Assembly (NCBI GenBank): GCA_001873065.1
Contig: MNYM01000037.1
Coordinates: 62,001-126,000, forward strand
DNA: 64,000 bases
Source of the DNA: Flavobacteriaceae bacterium CG2_30_31_66
GTDB taxonomy: Bacteria; Bacteroidota; Bacteroidia; Flavobacteriales; Flavobacteriaceae
Direction: 5' to 3'
In this document: in pieces, positions 49,905-59,431 of the stretch
How the letters are laid out: every line of letters starts with the position of its first letter
How positions within the stretch are numbered: the first letter of the stretch is position 1
The notes under the pieces: generated by a model
Seen by the model: only the letters and a program-made list of their open reading frames with translations
The model's database searches: none
Told to the model about the DNA's origin: nothing
Made by a program: the position numbers and the translations under genes

Positions 49905-51776
49905 ATGAAAACAATTAAAAATAAATTTTTAAAATCAACCTACACATTAGCCCTTCTGCTGGTGGTAGTGATAGGTTGTGATCGAGAAATTTCAAATGAA
50001 GCAGTTTTAACGACTTTCTCAAATAATCCGGCTGTTTTTTTAGATGGATTTAGCTCAGGATTACAATATTATCCTTTTGGTGGTTCAAAACTAGAGGCAT
50101 TTTCGGTGGATACACAAACAAAATATCAAGGAACTTCGTCAATGAGATTTGATGTTCCAAACGTTGGTGATCCTACTGGGGCATATGCAGGTGCAATCTT
50201 TAGAGATGATAATGGTGGAAGAAATTTAACAAAATATGACGCTTTAACTTTTTGGATTAAAGCCACAAAATCGGCAACCATCAACGAAATTGGTTTTGGT
50301 CAAGATTTTGGCGAAAATAAATATCAAGCATCTTTACAAAATTTGAGAGTTTCTACTGGTTGGACAAAATTTACGATTCCAATTCCTGATCCCTCAAAAT
50401 TGATAAAAGAATCCGGATTGTTTTGGTACGCTGAAGGTCCTGAAAACGGTGATGGTTACACCTTTTGGGTGGATGAATTACAGTTTGAAAAACTTGGAAC
50501 TTTGGCACAACCAAGACCTAAAATACTTAACGGAGTTGATAAAGTTGAACAAACTTTTATTGGATCAAAAGTGGTTGTCAATGGTTTAACCCAGACTTTT
50601 AATCTTGAAAATGGTTTAAATCAAACAGTGGTTACTGCTCCTGGTTATTTTGAATTTACAAGTTCTAATCCTTCTGTTGCCTCTGTTGACGATCTTGGAA
50701 ATGTTACTATTACAGGAACAGGAACAACTAAAATAACGGCAACTTTAAATGGTATTGAAGCAAAAGGTTCATACACTTTAGAATCTTTGGGCGATTTTAC
50801 ACCTGCACCAACACCCACTCAAAGTGCTTCAAATGTGTTATCTATTTTTAGCGATGCATTCGTTAATCAACCAGTTGAATATTATAATGGTTATTGGGCA
50901 CCTTTTCAAACAACACAAGGTCAGGATGATATCAATATTAATGGTGATAATATTATTAAATATTCTCAATTAAATTTTGTAGGAATTCAGTTTACACAAC
51001 CAACTATAAATATCTCTGATATGTCTCATTTCCATATTGACATTCAAGTAAAAGATCAAATGCAATCTTCAGATTATTTGATTGTACGTTTGTTTGATAT
51101 TGGAAGTGATAATTCTTTTGGAGGAAGTGATGATTCATCTGCTGAACTAAGATTGACACCAACAACCTTATCAACAGGAAATTGGGTTGGCTATGATATT
51201 GCTCTAAGAAACTTAACAACTTTGAGAGGTAAAAATAATCTAGCTCAAATAGTTTTCGTTTCTGATGCCACTATCACTGATATTTTGGTTGATAATATCT
51301 ATTTTTACAAAGTACCAACTGCTCCAACTGTAGCTGCTCCAATACCAACAAAGCCTGCTGCAGACGTAATTTCAGTTTTTAGTGATGCTTATACAAATAT
51401 CGCAGGGTCAGATTTTAACCCAAATTGGGGACAAGCAACTGTTGCTTCTCAAGTTCCAATTGCAGGAAATAATACATTAAAATATGCTGGATTAAACTAC
51501 CAAGGTTTACAACTAGGTTCGTCTCAAAATGTTTCAGGAATGACTCATATACATATTGATTATTATTCCGCAAATTCAACTTCTCTTAATTTATCTTTGA
51601 TAAGTAGTGGCCCTGTTGAAAAATTAAAAGCGTTAACAGTTCCAACTTCTGCTGGATGGTCTAGTATTGATATCCCTTTGTCTAATTTTTTACCAGTAAA
51701 TTTATCAGATGTTATTCAGTTGAAATTTGATGGGAATGGTGATATTTATCTAGATAATATTTATTTTTTCAAATAA
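49905..51776 (+). CDS. Multidomain surface glycan-binding lipoprotein
   Basis: A 623-residue lipoprotein (MKTIKNKFLKSTYTLALLLV, Cys25). Residues about 40-200 resemble a CBM-like jelly roll (LDGFSSGLQYYPFGGSK to GYTFWVDELQFEKL). About 210-300 is a Big_2-like Ig domain (YFEFTSSNPSVASVDDLGNV). Then come two homologous modules: about 310-470 (ASNVLSIFSDAFVNQPVEYY to LVDNIYFYK) and about 480-623 (ADVISVFSDAYTNIAGSDFN to YLDNIYFFK). The last two match the central module of the lipoprotein at 43381 and probably bind glucan. It follows the hydrolase/barrel gene by 14 bp and precedes the GH16 enzyme, so it may hold substrate for either enzyme. Confidence 0.8.
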   Translation: MKTIKNKFLKSTYTLALLLVVVIGCDREISNEAVLTTFSNNPAVFLDGFSSGLQYYPFGGSKLEAFSVDTQTKYQGTSSMRFDVPNVGDPTGAYAGAIFRDDNGGRNLTKYDALTFWIKATKSATINEIGFGQDFGENKYQASLQNLRVSTGWTKFTIPIPDPSKLIKESGLFWYAEGPENGDGYTFWVDELQFEKLGTLAQPRPKILNGVDKVEQTFIGSKVVVNGLTQTFNLENGLNQTVVTAPGYFEFTSSNPSVASVDDLGNVTITGTGTTKITATLNGIEAKGSYTLESLGDFTPAPTPTQSASNVLSIFSDAFVNQPVEYYNGYWAPFQTTQGQDDININGDNIIKYSQLNFVGIQFTQPTINISDMSHFHIDIQVKDQMQSSDYLIVRLFDIGSDNSFGGSDDSSAELRLTPTTLSTGNWVGYDIALRNLTTLRGKNNLAQIVFVSDATITDILVDNIYFYKVPTAPTVAAPIPTKPAADVISVFSDAYTNIAGSDFNPNWGQATVASQVPIAGNNTLKYAGLNYQGLQLGSSQNVSGMTHIHIDYYSANSTSLNLSLISSGPVEKLKALTVPTSAGWSSIDIPLSNFLPVNLSDVIQLKFDGNGDIYLDNIYFFK

Positions 51777-51806
51777 TAAAATGCTCACGATTTAAAATTA
51801 AAAATT

Positions 51807-52643
51807 ATGAATTTTAGAAATCAATTTAAATTAAAATCATTGTTAGTCTATAGCTTTTTTGGTGGTTTACTTGCAATCAATAGTTGTTCTAATAGCGAAT
51901 CTCAAACAGTAACTACAATGAAAACAATGGTTTGGGCAGATGAATTTACTGAAGATGGCACTCCAAATGCTGCAAATTGGAATTTTGATATTGGAACAGG
52001 TCAAAATGGCTGGGGAAATAACGAATTGCAATATTACACTGATCGTCCTGAAAATATTGAAGTGAAAAACGGAATGTTATACATCACCGCCAAAAAAGAA
52101 ACTTTTCAAGGTTCAAATTATACTTCTGCAAAAATTACTACGAAAGGTCTTTTTGAACAAAAATATGGACGTTTTGAAGCAAAAATCAAAATGCCTTGGG
52201 GACAAGGTTTATGGCCAGCTTTTTGGATGTTAGGTGACGATTCTAATGGCACTGTTTCTTGGCCCGCAATTGGTGAGATTGATATTATGGAATATAGAGG
52301 GCAACAACCTACAATCACTCATGGAAGCATTCATGGACCTGGATATTCTGGGGGTGAAGCAATAACCAAAAGCTATACATTGCCAAATGACAGATTTGAT
52401 ACTGGTTTTCATATTTTTGGAATAGAATGGGGACCAAGCTACATCAACTATTACGTTGATGATGTTTTGTACAATCAAATCACGCCAAGCAAATTACCAG
52501 CTGGAACTGAATGGGTTTTTAATAACAAACAATTTTATATCATTATCAACCTCGCTGTTGGAGGCTCTTTTGTGGGTTCACCAAATGCTGAAACTGAGTT
52601 TCCTCAAGAGATGATTATAGATTATGTAAGAGTATATAAATAA
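51807..52643 (+). CDS. GH16 endo-beta-1,3-glucanase (laminarinase) lipoprotein
   Basis: A 278-residue surface lipoprotein (signal ending AINSC, Cys27) cutting internal beta-1,3 bonds of laminarin. The GH16 jelly roll shows WNFDIGTGQNGWGNNELQYY, YGRFEAKIKMPWGQGLWPAF, the active-site strand GEIDIMEYRG with nucleophile Glu157, Asp159 and acid/base Glu162, GPGYSGGEAITKSYTLPND and a C-terminal FPQEMIIDYVRVYK. The ExDxxE spacing (with the beta-bulge Met) and the NNELQYYTDRPEN segment are typical of bacterial laminarinases rather than agarases or carrageenases. It is the last gene before a hairpin terminator. Confidence 0.93.
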   Translation: MNFRNQFKLKSLLVYSFFGGLLAINSCSNSESQTVTTMKTMVWADEFTEDGTPNAANWNFDIGTGQNGWGNNELQYYTDRPENIEVKNGMLYITAKKETFQGSNYTSAKITTKGLFEQKYGRFEAKIKMPWGQGLWPAFWMLGDDSNGTVSWPAIGEIDIMEYRGQQPTITHGSIHGPGYSGGEAITKSYTLPNDRFDTGFHIFGIEWGPSYINYYVDDVLYNQITPSKLPAGTEWVFNNKQFYIIINLAVGGSFVGSPNAETEFPQEMIIDYVRVYK

Positions 52644-52659
52644 AATTTTTAAATTTAAG

Positions 52660-52690
52660 GGATGATATTTCAAGAAATATCATCCTTTTT
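52660..52690 (+). terminator. Hairpin terminator after GH16
   Basis: GGATGATATTTC (52660-52671) pairs with GAAATATCATCC (52674-52685), a nearly loop-less 12-bp hairpin followed by TTTTT. It ends the surface-enzyme operon before the phosphorylase operon. Confidence 0.85.
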
Positions 52691-52783
52691 ACAAACAATC
52701 AAACCAAACCAAAAAACAACTTATAAATAATTATTTTATCCATAAAAAGTGTAAGTATTTTTTTTAAACTTACTTAAAACATT

Positions 52784-52791
52784 TATGTTTG
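52784..52791 (+). promoter_or_regulatory. Putative -7 element of the phosphorylase/glycosidase operon
   Basis: TATGTTTG matches TAnnTTTG exactly, 37 bp upstream of the GH149-type gene. No TTG was found at the expected distance upstream, which may indicate activator dependence. Confidence 0.45.
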
Positions 52792-52828
52792 CTCATAAAA
52801 TAATTATTTAACCGACAATTAAAAATTA

Positions 52829-55800
52829 ATGGATACAACTGTTTCTATCAAAGACATTAAAACAAAATCAAACGAGATAAAAGGGGATTTAGTTCACCTT
52901 GAAAACGAAATTTATTACAAAATATCCAATTCTCATTTGATGCGTCCTTTTTTTATGAGTATTGTTTCAGACTCAAATCATTGGATGTTTATTTCAAGTA
53001 ATGGAGGTTTAACTGCTGGAAGAAAAGATGCAAATAATTCGCTTTTTCCCTATTATACTGATGATAAAATTACTGAGCTCGCAGAAACTACAGGTAGTAA
53101 ATCTCTTTTCAGAATACATAAAAATAATCAAATACTTCTTTGGGAACCTTTTTCTGAAAAACAGGAAGGTTTATATAAAATCACAAGAAATTTGTATAAA
53201 AATGAGTATGGAAACAAACTTATTTTTGAAGAAATCAACCAAGATTTAGGTGTTACTTTTAAATATCAATGGAATTCAAGTGACGAATTTGGTTTTGTCA
53301 GAAAAGCAACTTTCATCAATAATTGTGATCAAAAAATCTCTGTGGAGATTTTAGATGGATTAGAAAACATCATTCCTTTTGGAGTTGGTGCTGATTTGCA
53401 AGCCATCAGAAGTAATTTGGTTGATGCCTATAAAAAATCAGAATTAGAGGCTGAATCTGGTATTGGAATTTTTGCTTTAAGTGCTATTATTGTTGACAAA
53501 GCTGAACCAAGTGAAGCTCTAAAAGCAAATATTGTTTGGTCTTTAGGTTTGAAAAATCCAACGTATTTATTGTCTTCCCAACAACTTTCAAATTTTAGAA
53601 AAGGTATTAAAATTACCCAAGAAGAAGATATCAAAGCAGAAAGGGGTGCCTATTTTATAAATACAACTGTCTCTATTGAGGTCAATTCAGAGAATTCTTG
53701 GATGCAAATTGCCAACGTAAATCAAACAGTTTCTGATATTATTGCGATTTCTGAAATGATTAAAAATGATGCGCAACTAGAAAATAAATTAACAGAAAGC
53801 ATTCAAAAAGGAACTGAAAATTTAATCAGTTTGGCTGCAGCTTCTGATGCTTTGCAATTGTCAAATGACCCATTAATCAATACAAGACATTTTTCAAATA
53901 CACTTTTCAATATTATGAGAGGTGGTATTTTTGATGATAATTATACCATCGAAAAACAAGATTTTATCGTTTATATGGCAAGTGCAAACAAACCTTTATT
54001 TGTCGTAAAAAAAGAAATCTTAAATAATTTGCCTGAAATATTCACTGAGAAATTTATCAGAGAAATTGCAGATAATGATCATGATAAAGATTTCAAACGT
54101 CTTTGTTTCGAATATCTACCTCTAAAATTTAGTCGAAGACATGGCGATCCAAGTAGACCTTGGAATAGATTTTCTATCAATACAAAAAGTGAAATTGATG
54201 GATCAAAAATTCTAGATTACGAAGGAAATTGGCGTGATATTTTTCAAAATTGGGAAGCACTTGCGCATTCATATCCTGAGTTTATTGAGAATATGATTCA
54301 TAAATTCCTAAATGCAACTACTTTTGAAGGGTACAATCCATACAGAATTACCAAAGGCGGTTTTGATTGGGAAGTGATTGAAGAACATGATCCTTGGTCA
54401 TATATTGGTTATTGGGGAGATCACCAAATCATTTATTTACTAAAGTTTTTAGAGTTTATTGAAAATCATTATCCATCGAAATTGGCTTCATTGTTTAATC
54501 AAGAGGTTTTTGTGTATGCAAATGTTCCTTATAAGATTAAATCGTATGAAGATATTTTAAAAAATCCAAAAGATACTATTGATTTTGATCATCACTTGAA
54601 TCATAAAATTGACGAAAAAAGAAAAAAAATTGGAGTTGATGGAGCTTTGTTGACTGATAAAAATGATACAATTCACAGAGTAAATTTGGTTGAAAAATTA
54701 TTAGTAACAGTGCTTGCCAAAATTTCAAATTTCATACCTGAAGGTGGAATTTGGTTAAATACGCAACGTCCTGAGTGGAATGACGCAAACAACGCTTTGG
54801 TTGGAAATGGCGTTTCCATGGTTACCTTATATTATTTGAGAAGATTTGTCAATTTCTTTGAAAAAGTGGTTGAAAATTCAGAAGTCAACAACATCGACAT
54901 TTCAGAAGAAGTAGCTCAATTGTTCAGTAAAATTGTATCCACATTAGATGCAAATACTACTATTTTATCAGGAAAAGTGAATGATAAAGATAGAAAAAGA
55001 GTGTTGGATGGATTAGGAATTCCTGCAAGTAATTACAGAGAATTTATTTATAAAAACGGATTTTCATCTGAAAAATCAGCAGTAAATCGTTCTTCATTAT
55101 TACATTTTTTTGAAATTACAAAAAATTATTTAGATCATAGTATTCGTGCTAATAAACGCGAAGACAATATGTATCATGCCTATAATTTAATGACTATTGA
55201 AAATGCAAACGAAGTATCAATTTCCTATTTATCAGAAATGTTAGAAGGGCAAGTTGCCGCTTTAAGTTCAGGATATTTAACGCCAAAACAAGCATTGTCA
55301 TTGTTGGATGGATTAAAAAGAAGTTCACTTTTTAGACCTGATCAATACAGTTATATTTTATATCCAAATAAAGAATTACCAAGATTTTTGAAAAAGAATA
55401 ATATTCCAATCACTAAAGTTCAACAATCTGAGTTATTGCAAAAATTAGTTAAAGACAACAATAAATTGCTTATTGAACAAGATGTTCTAGGAAATTATCA
55501 TTTCAATGGAGGTTTCAATAATGCCAATAGTGTAAAAAAAGTGTTGGAAATTTTGTCTGAAAATTATACTGATTTGGTTGAAAAAGACACCAAATTTGTT
55601 TTGGATGTTTTCGAAGAAATTTTTGATCACAAATCATTTACAGGACGTTCAGGAACATTTTTTGGATATGAAGGTTTGGGTTCAATTTATTGGCACATGG
55701 TTTCAAAACTTTTATTGGCAGTGCAAGAAAACTGTTTATTGGCAGTAAATTCTGGTGAAGATAAAGTAGTTATTGGTAAATTATTAGACCATTATTATGA

Positions 55801-56278
55801 AATAAATGCGGGAATTGGTGTTCACAAATCTCCTGAACTGTATGGTGCTTTTCCAACAGATGCATATTCTCACACACCAGCCACAAAAGGTGCACAACAA
55901 CCAGGCATGACAGGTCAAGTAAAAGAGGATATTCTCAGTAGAATTGGTGAATTAGGTGTTTTTGTTGAAAATGGAAAAATTGAGTTCAAACCAAGTTTGT
56001 TAAAAAAATCAGAGTTTTTAGAATCGCCTCAAGTTTTTGATTATTTGAATGTAAAAAATAAAAAAAATCACTTGAAAATTGAAAAAAATCAATTGTGTTT
56101 TACCTATTGTCAAGTGCCAGTTGTGTATCAATTATCTAATAAAGAAATGATTGAAGTTGTTTTAGCAGATTCCACAAAAATTGCTTTTGATGGTTTGTCT
56201 TTAGATACTACAACAAGCACAAAAATATTTGACAGAACCAACGAAATTCACTATTTAATAGTAAGTATTATAAAGTAA
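52829..56278 (+). CDS. GH149-type beta-1,3-oligoglucan phosphorylase
   Basis: A very large 1149-residue cytoplasmic protein without signal peptide. Length, the segment DYEGNWRDIFQNWEALAHSY (proposed catalytic Asp470), WSYIGYWGDHQIIYLLKFLE, GGIWLNTQRPEWNDANNALV and a C-terminal GFKP-like jelly-roll end match the GH149 phosphorylases related to clan GH-Q enzymes. These use phosphate to release alpha-glucose-1-phosphate from beta-1,3-oligoglucans. The location between GH16 and GH3 in a laminarin locus fits. GH94 and GH161 enzymes are related alternatives, but GH94 enzymes are usually shorter (about 800 residues). Function is a homology judgement from memory without a search. Confidence 0.82.
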   Translation: MDTTVSIKDIKTKSNEIKGDLVHLENEIYYKISNSHLMRPFFMSIVSDSNHWMFISSNGGLTAGRKDANNSLFPYYTDDKITELAETTGSKSLFRIHKNNQILLWEPFSEKQEGLYKITRNLYKNEYGNKLIFEEINQDLGVTFKYQWNSSDEFGFVRKATFINNCDQKISVEILDGLENIIPFGVGADLQAIRSNLVDAYKKSELEAESGIGIFALSAIIVDKAEPSEALKANIVWSLGLKNPTYLLSSQQLSNFRKGIKITQEEDIKAERGAYFINTTVSIEVNSENSWMQIANVNQTVSDIIAISEMIKNDAQLENKLTESIQKGTENLISLAAASDALQLSNDPLINTRHFSNTLFNIMRGGIFDDNYTIEKQDFIVYMASANKPLFVVKKEILNNLPEIFTEKFIREIADNDHDKDFKRLCFEYLPLKFSRRHGDPSRPWNRFSINTKSEIDGSKILDYEGNWRDIFQNWEALAHSYPEFIENMIHKFLNATTFEGYNPYRITKGGFDWEVIEEHDPWSYIGYWGDHQIIYLLKFLEFIENHYPSKLASLFNQEVFVYANVPYKIKSYEDILKNPKDTIDFDHHLNHKIDEKRKKIGVDGALLTDKNDTIHRVNLVEKLLVTVLAKISNFIPEGGIWLNTQRPEWNDANNALVGNGVSMVTLYYLRRFVNFFEKVVENSEVNNIDISEEVAQLFSKIVSTLDANTTILSGKVNDKDRKRVLDGLGIPASNYREFIYKNGFSSEKSAVNRSSLLHFFEITKNYLDHSIRANKREDNMYHAYNLMTIENANEVSISYLSEMLEGQVAALSSGYLTPKQALSLLDGLKRSSLFRPDQYSYILYPNKELPRFLKKNNIPITKVQQSELLQKLVKDNNKLLIEQDVLGNYHFNGGFNNANSVKKVLEILSENYTDLVEKDTKFVLDVFEEIFDHKSFTGRSGTFFGYEGLGSIYWHMVSKLLLAVQENCLLAVNSGEDKVVIGKLLDHYYEINAGIGVHKSPELYGAFPTDAYSHTPATKGAQQPGMTGQVKEDILSRIGELGVFVENGKIEFKPSLLKKSEFLESPQVFDYLNVKNKKNHLKIEKNQLCFTYCQVPVVYQLSNKEMIEVVLADSTKIAFDGLSLDTTTSTKIFDRTNEIHYLIVSIIK

Positions 56279-56282
56279 ATTA

Positions 56283-58085
56283 ATGAAAATCAAACCAATA
56301 ACATACACGCTTTGTTGTTTTTTATTGATGGGTTTTTCTTGTAAAAATGAGATGAAAGTATCTAGCGAACCTCTTATTGAACAAAAAATAGAAGCATTGC
56401 TAAAGCAAATGACTTTAGATGAGAAAATCGGACAAATGTCGCAAATTCGTCATTTTGAAGAAAATGCAGATGTGCATGTTTCTGAAAAATTCATTGGTTC
56501 TGTTATTCATACGCAAGGTTCAACTCCAGGAAAATCGGCAAGAGACTGGCAAAAACGATTCGTTGAATTGCAGAAAAAAGCACTTTCCACAAGATTGGGA
56601 ATTCCTTTATTATTTGGAGTAGATGCTGTGCATGGTCAAAATACGTTTGAAGGAGCCACCATTTTTCCTCACAATATTGGACTGGGAGCTGCAAATAATG
56701 AAATTTTGGTCGAAGAAATTGCAAAAATAACAGCTTTAGAAAGTCAAGCAACTGGATTTAATTGGGTTTTTTCTCCTTGTGTTGCGATTCCTTACAACGA
56801 AAAATGGGGAAGAGTGTATGAAGCTTTTTCTGAAAGTACTGAAATTACTGAGAAATTGACAAGAGCTTCAATCAAAGGTTATCAAGGAAATTTAGCAGAT
56901 GCCACAACTGTTATGGCAACTGCCAAACATTTCATTGGTGATGGCGCCACTGATTTTGGAGTTGAAGGAGGAGAAACTTCACTTTCAGTAAGTGAAATTT
57001 ATCAATATTTGTTGCCTCCGTATAAAGTAGCTGTTCAAGAAAATGTAGGAGCTGTGATGGCATCTTTCAATAGTATCAACGGAATTTCTATGCACAATCA
57101 CAAAGCATTAATTATAGATACTTTGAAAATTGGAATGAAATTCAATGGAATTGTAGTTTCTGATTGGAAAGCGTATTCTCGTTTTAACGGAATTGAAGTT
57201 GTCAATGCTGGTATTGATATTATCATGGCTGTTGATGGCGATTTGGAAGATTTTCAAGAAGGATTAAAAAAAGCTGTTGAAGAGAAAAAAGTTTCAATAG
57301 GCAGAATTGATGATGCTGTTAGAAGAATTCTTCGTCAAAAATTTAAATTAGGTTTGTTCGAAAATCCATTTCCGGATGCAACATTAGTTTCAAAAATTGG
57401 TATTAAAAAACACCGAGAAATTGCCAGACAAGCTGTAAGAGAATCTTTAGTTTTATTGAAAAATGACAACCATGTATTACCAATTTCAAAAAAAACTAAA
57501 AAAATTGTTGTGGTTGGCGAACACGCCAACAGTGCTGGATTTCAATCTGGAGGTTGGACAATTAATTGGCAAGGAACTTCTGAAAATTATAAAGGTGCAA
57601 CAACAATTTTAGAAGGCATCAAAAAACAATCAAAAGGTGAAGTTGTGTATGATAAAAATGCCACTGAAAATCATTTTGATGCAGACTTGGCAATCATTGT
57701 GGTAGGTGAAATTCCGTATGCTGAATTTTTTGGTGACATTGGTCATGAATCCAACCAATTACAATTAACATTGACAGATGAACATCAAAAATATATAAAA
57801 ACCTATGCAGAAAAAGGAATCAAAACAGTGGTTGTTTTAATTTCTGGAAGACCATTAATTGTTACTGAGCAAATCAATAGTTCTGACGCATTTGTAGCAG
57901 CTTGGTTACCAGGTTCTGAAGGCGATGGCATTGCAGAGGTGCTTTTTGGTGATTATAATTTTAAAGGAAAGTTACCTCATTCTTGGCCAAAAGATATGAA
58001 AGATTATGAGAAAAATTACGGTCCAAATTTTTGGGACAAAACAATAAAACCATTATTTGAATTTGGTTTTGGATTAGAATATTAA
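56283..58085 (+). CDS. GH3 beta-glucosidase lipoprotein
   Basis: A 600-residue lipoprotein (MKIKPITYTLCCFLLMGFSC, Cys20) expected to remove terminal glucose from laminari-oligosaccharides in the periplasm. The GH3 (beta/alpha)8 domain has MTLDEKIGQMSQIRHFEENA, PLLFGVDAVHGQNTFEGATI, MATAKHFIGDGATDFGVEGG and nucleophile Asp294 in GIVVSDWKAYS. The C-terminal domain carries ESLVLLKNDNHVLPISKK and a likely acid/base Glu in the EFFGDIGHESNQ loop. The C-terminal fibronectin-like domain of larger GH3 enzymes is absent, which is normal for this subgroup. It starts 4 bp after the phosphorylase stop. Confidence 0.92.
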   Translation: MKIKPITYTLCCFLLMGFSCKNEMKVSSEPLIEQKIEALLKQMTLDEKIGQMSQIRHFEENADVHVSEKFIGSVIHTQGSTPGKSARDWQKRFVELQKKALSTRLGIPLLFGVDAVHGQNTFEGATIFPHNIGLGAANNEILVEEIAKITALESQATGFNWVFSPCVAIPYNEKWGRVYEAFSESTEITEKLTRASIKGYQGNLADATTVMATAKHFIGDGATDFGVEGGETSLSVSEIYQYLLPPYKVAVQENVGAVMASFNSINGISMHNHKALIIDTLKIGMKFNGIVVSDWKAYSRFNGIEVVNAGIDIIMAVDGDLEDFQEGLKKAVEEKKVSIGRIDDAVRRILRQKFKLGLFENPFPDATLVSKIGIKKHREIARQAVRESLVLLKNDNHVLPISKKTKKIVVVGEHANSAGFQSGGWTINWQGTSENYKGATTILEGIKKQSKGEVVYDKNATENHFDADLAIIVVGEIPYAEFFGDIGHESNQLQLTLTDEHQKYIKTYAEKGIKTVVVLISGRPLIVTEQINSSDAFVAAWLPGSEGDGIAEVLFGDYNFKGKLPHSWPKDMKDYEKNYGPNFWDKTIKPLFEFGFGLEY

Positions 58086-58142
58086 CAGAAAAATCAGCTA
58101 AAAGAAAGTGAAATTTAGCAGATTATCATAAAAACAATAAAA

Positions 58143-59420
58143 ATGAAAATTATTTTACAACATTTTTTATTCCTATCAATAGTGATTTCTATGATATCTT
58201 GCGCTAACAAAAAAACAAAAGAACATACAGTTTTGAAAACAAACAAAGAATTAACAGCAGCAGATATTCTAGGAAATCCCAAATATATTGCTATTTCTTA
58301 TGGCGGCTACAGAGAAAAATCAAGAGAGATACAGCCAACTATTACCCAACTTAAAGAAGATTTAAAACTACTGCATGCTATGGGAATTCGTGTTGTACGC
58401 ACTTATAATGTGCAACCAAAATTACCCCATGCTTCAAATATTTTAGAGGCAATTCATCAATTAAAACAGCAAGATCCAAATTTCGAAATGTATGTCATGT
58501 TGGGTGCTTGGATTGATTGTTTAAATGCTTGGACAGATCAACAACCCAATCACGATATCGAAAGCCCAGAAAATGAAGGAGAAATAGCAAGAGCTGCAGC
58601 CTTGGCAAATAAATATCCTGATATTGTAAAAATAATTGCTGTTGGCAACGAAGCCATGATTCGCTGGGCAACAAGTTATTATGTGCAACCCAATGTGATT
58701 TTGAAATGGGTAAATCATTTGCAAAGAATGAAAAAAGATGGTAAATTATCGAAAGATTTGTGGATTACAAGTTCAGATGATTTCGCTTCTTGGGGTGGAG
58801 GTGAAGAAAGTTATCGCACAAAAGATTTAGAAGTTTTGATAAAAGCTGTGGATTATGTTTCAATGCACACTTATGCCTATCACAACTCGCACTACAATCC
58901 TGCATTTTGGAAAACCCCAGAAAGTGAACAACATTTGTCTGATTTTGAAAAAGTAGATGCAGCTATGCAAAGAGCACTGGAATTTGCTAAAATGCAATAT
59001 AAAAATGTATCTGATTATGTGAAAAGTATTGATTCTACGAAAACAATTCACATAGGTGAAACAGGTTGGGCTTCAATTTCTGATGGTCATTACGGAATTA
59101 ATGGTTCAAGAGCAACAGACGAATACAAGCAAGGTTTGTATTACAAACACCTCAGAAAATGGACAACCAAAGAAAAAATTTCTTGTTTTTATTTTGAGGC
59201 TTTTGATGAACAATGGAAAGATGCTGGAAATAAAAATGGTTCTGAAAATCACTTTGGATTGATCAATTTAAACGCAGAGGCGAAATACGCTATTTGGGAT
59301 TTGGTTGATAATGGAACTTTTGATGGATTAAAACGCGATGGAAAAACAATTACTAAAACATTCAAAGGAAACAAAAAAACATTGATGGAAACTGTTTTTT
59401 CTCCCAATACTGATTATTAA
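58143..59420 (+). CDS. GH17-like beta-1,3-glucanase lipoprotein
   Basis: A 425-residue lipoprotein (signal ending ISMISC, Cys20). The GH17-like barrel shows GIRVVRTYNVQPKLPHASNI, proposed acid/base Glu170 in IAVGNEAMIRW and nucleophile Glu306 in HIGETGWASISDG, and FYFEAFDEQWKDAGN near the C-terminus. It should release laminaribiose or longer products, or trim non-reducing ends, in the periplasm or at the surface. A second GH17 enzyme without signal peptide lies 3 kb downstream. The two share the GNExxxR, ETGW and SFDE/AFDE pattern but differ in length and location. Confidence 0.87.
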   Translation: MKIILQHFLFLSIVISMISCANKKTKEHTVLKTNKELTAADILGNPKYIAISYGGYREKSREIQPTITQLKEDLKLLHAMGIRVVRTYNVQPKLPHASNILEAIHQLKQQDPNFEMYVMLGAWIDCLNAWTDQQPNHDIESPENEGEIARAAALANKYPDIVKIIAVGNEAMIRWATSYYVQPNVILKWVNHLQRMKKDGKLSKDLWITSSDDFASWGGGEESYRTKDLEVLIKAVDYVSMHTYAYHNSHYNPAFWKTPESEQHLSDFEKVDAAMQRALEFAKMQYKNVSDYVKSIDSTKTIHIGETGWASISDGHYGINGSRATDEYKQGLYYKHLRKWTTKEKISCFYFEAFDEQWKDAGNKNGSENHFGLINLNAEAKYAIWDLVDNGTFDGLKRDGKTITKTFKGNKKTLMETVFSPNTDY

Positions 59421-59431
59421 AGATAATAAAA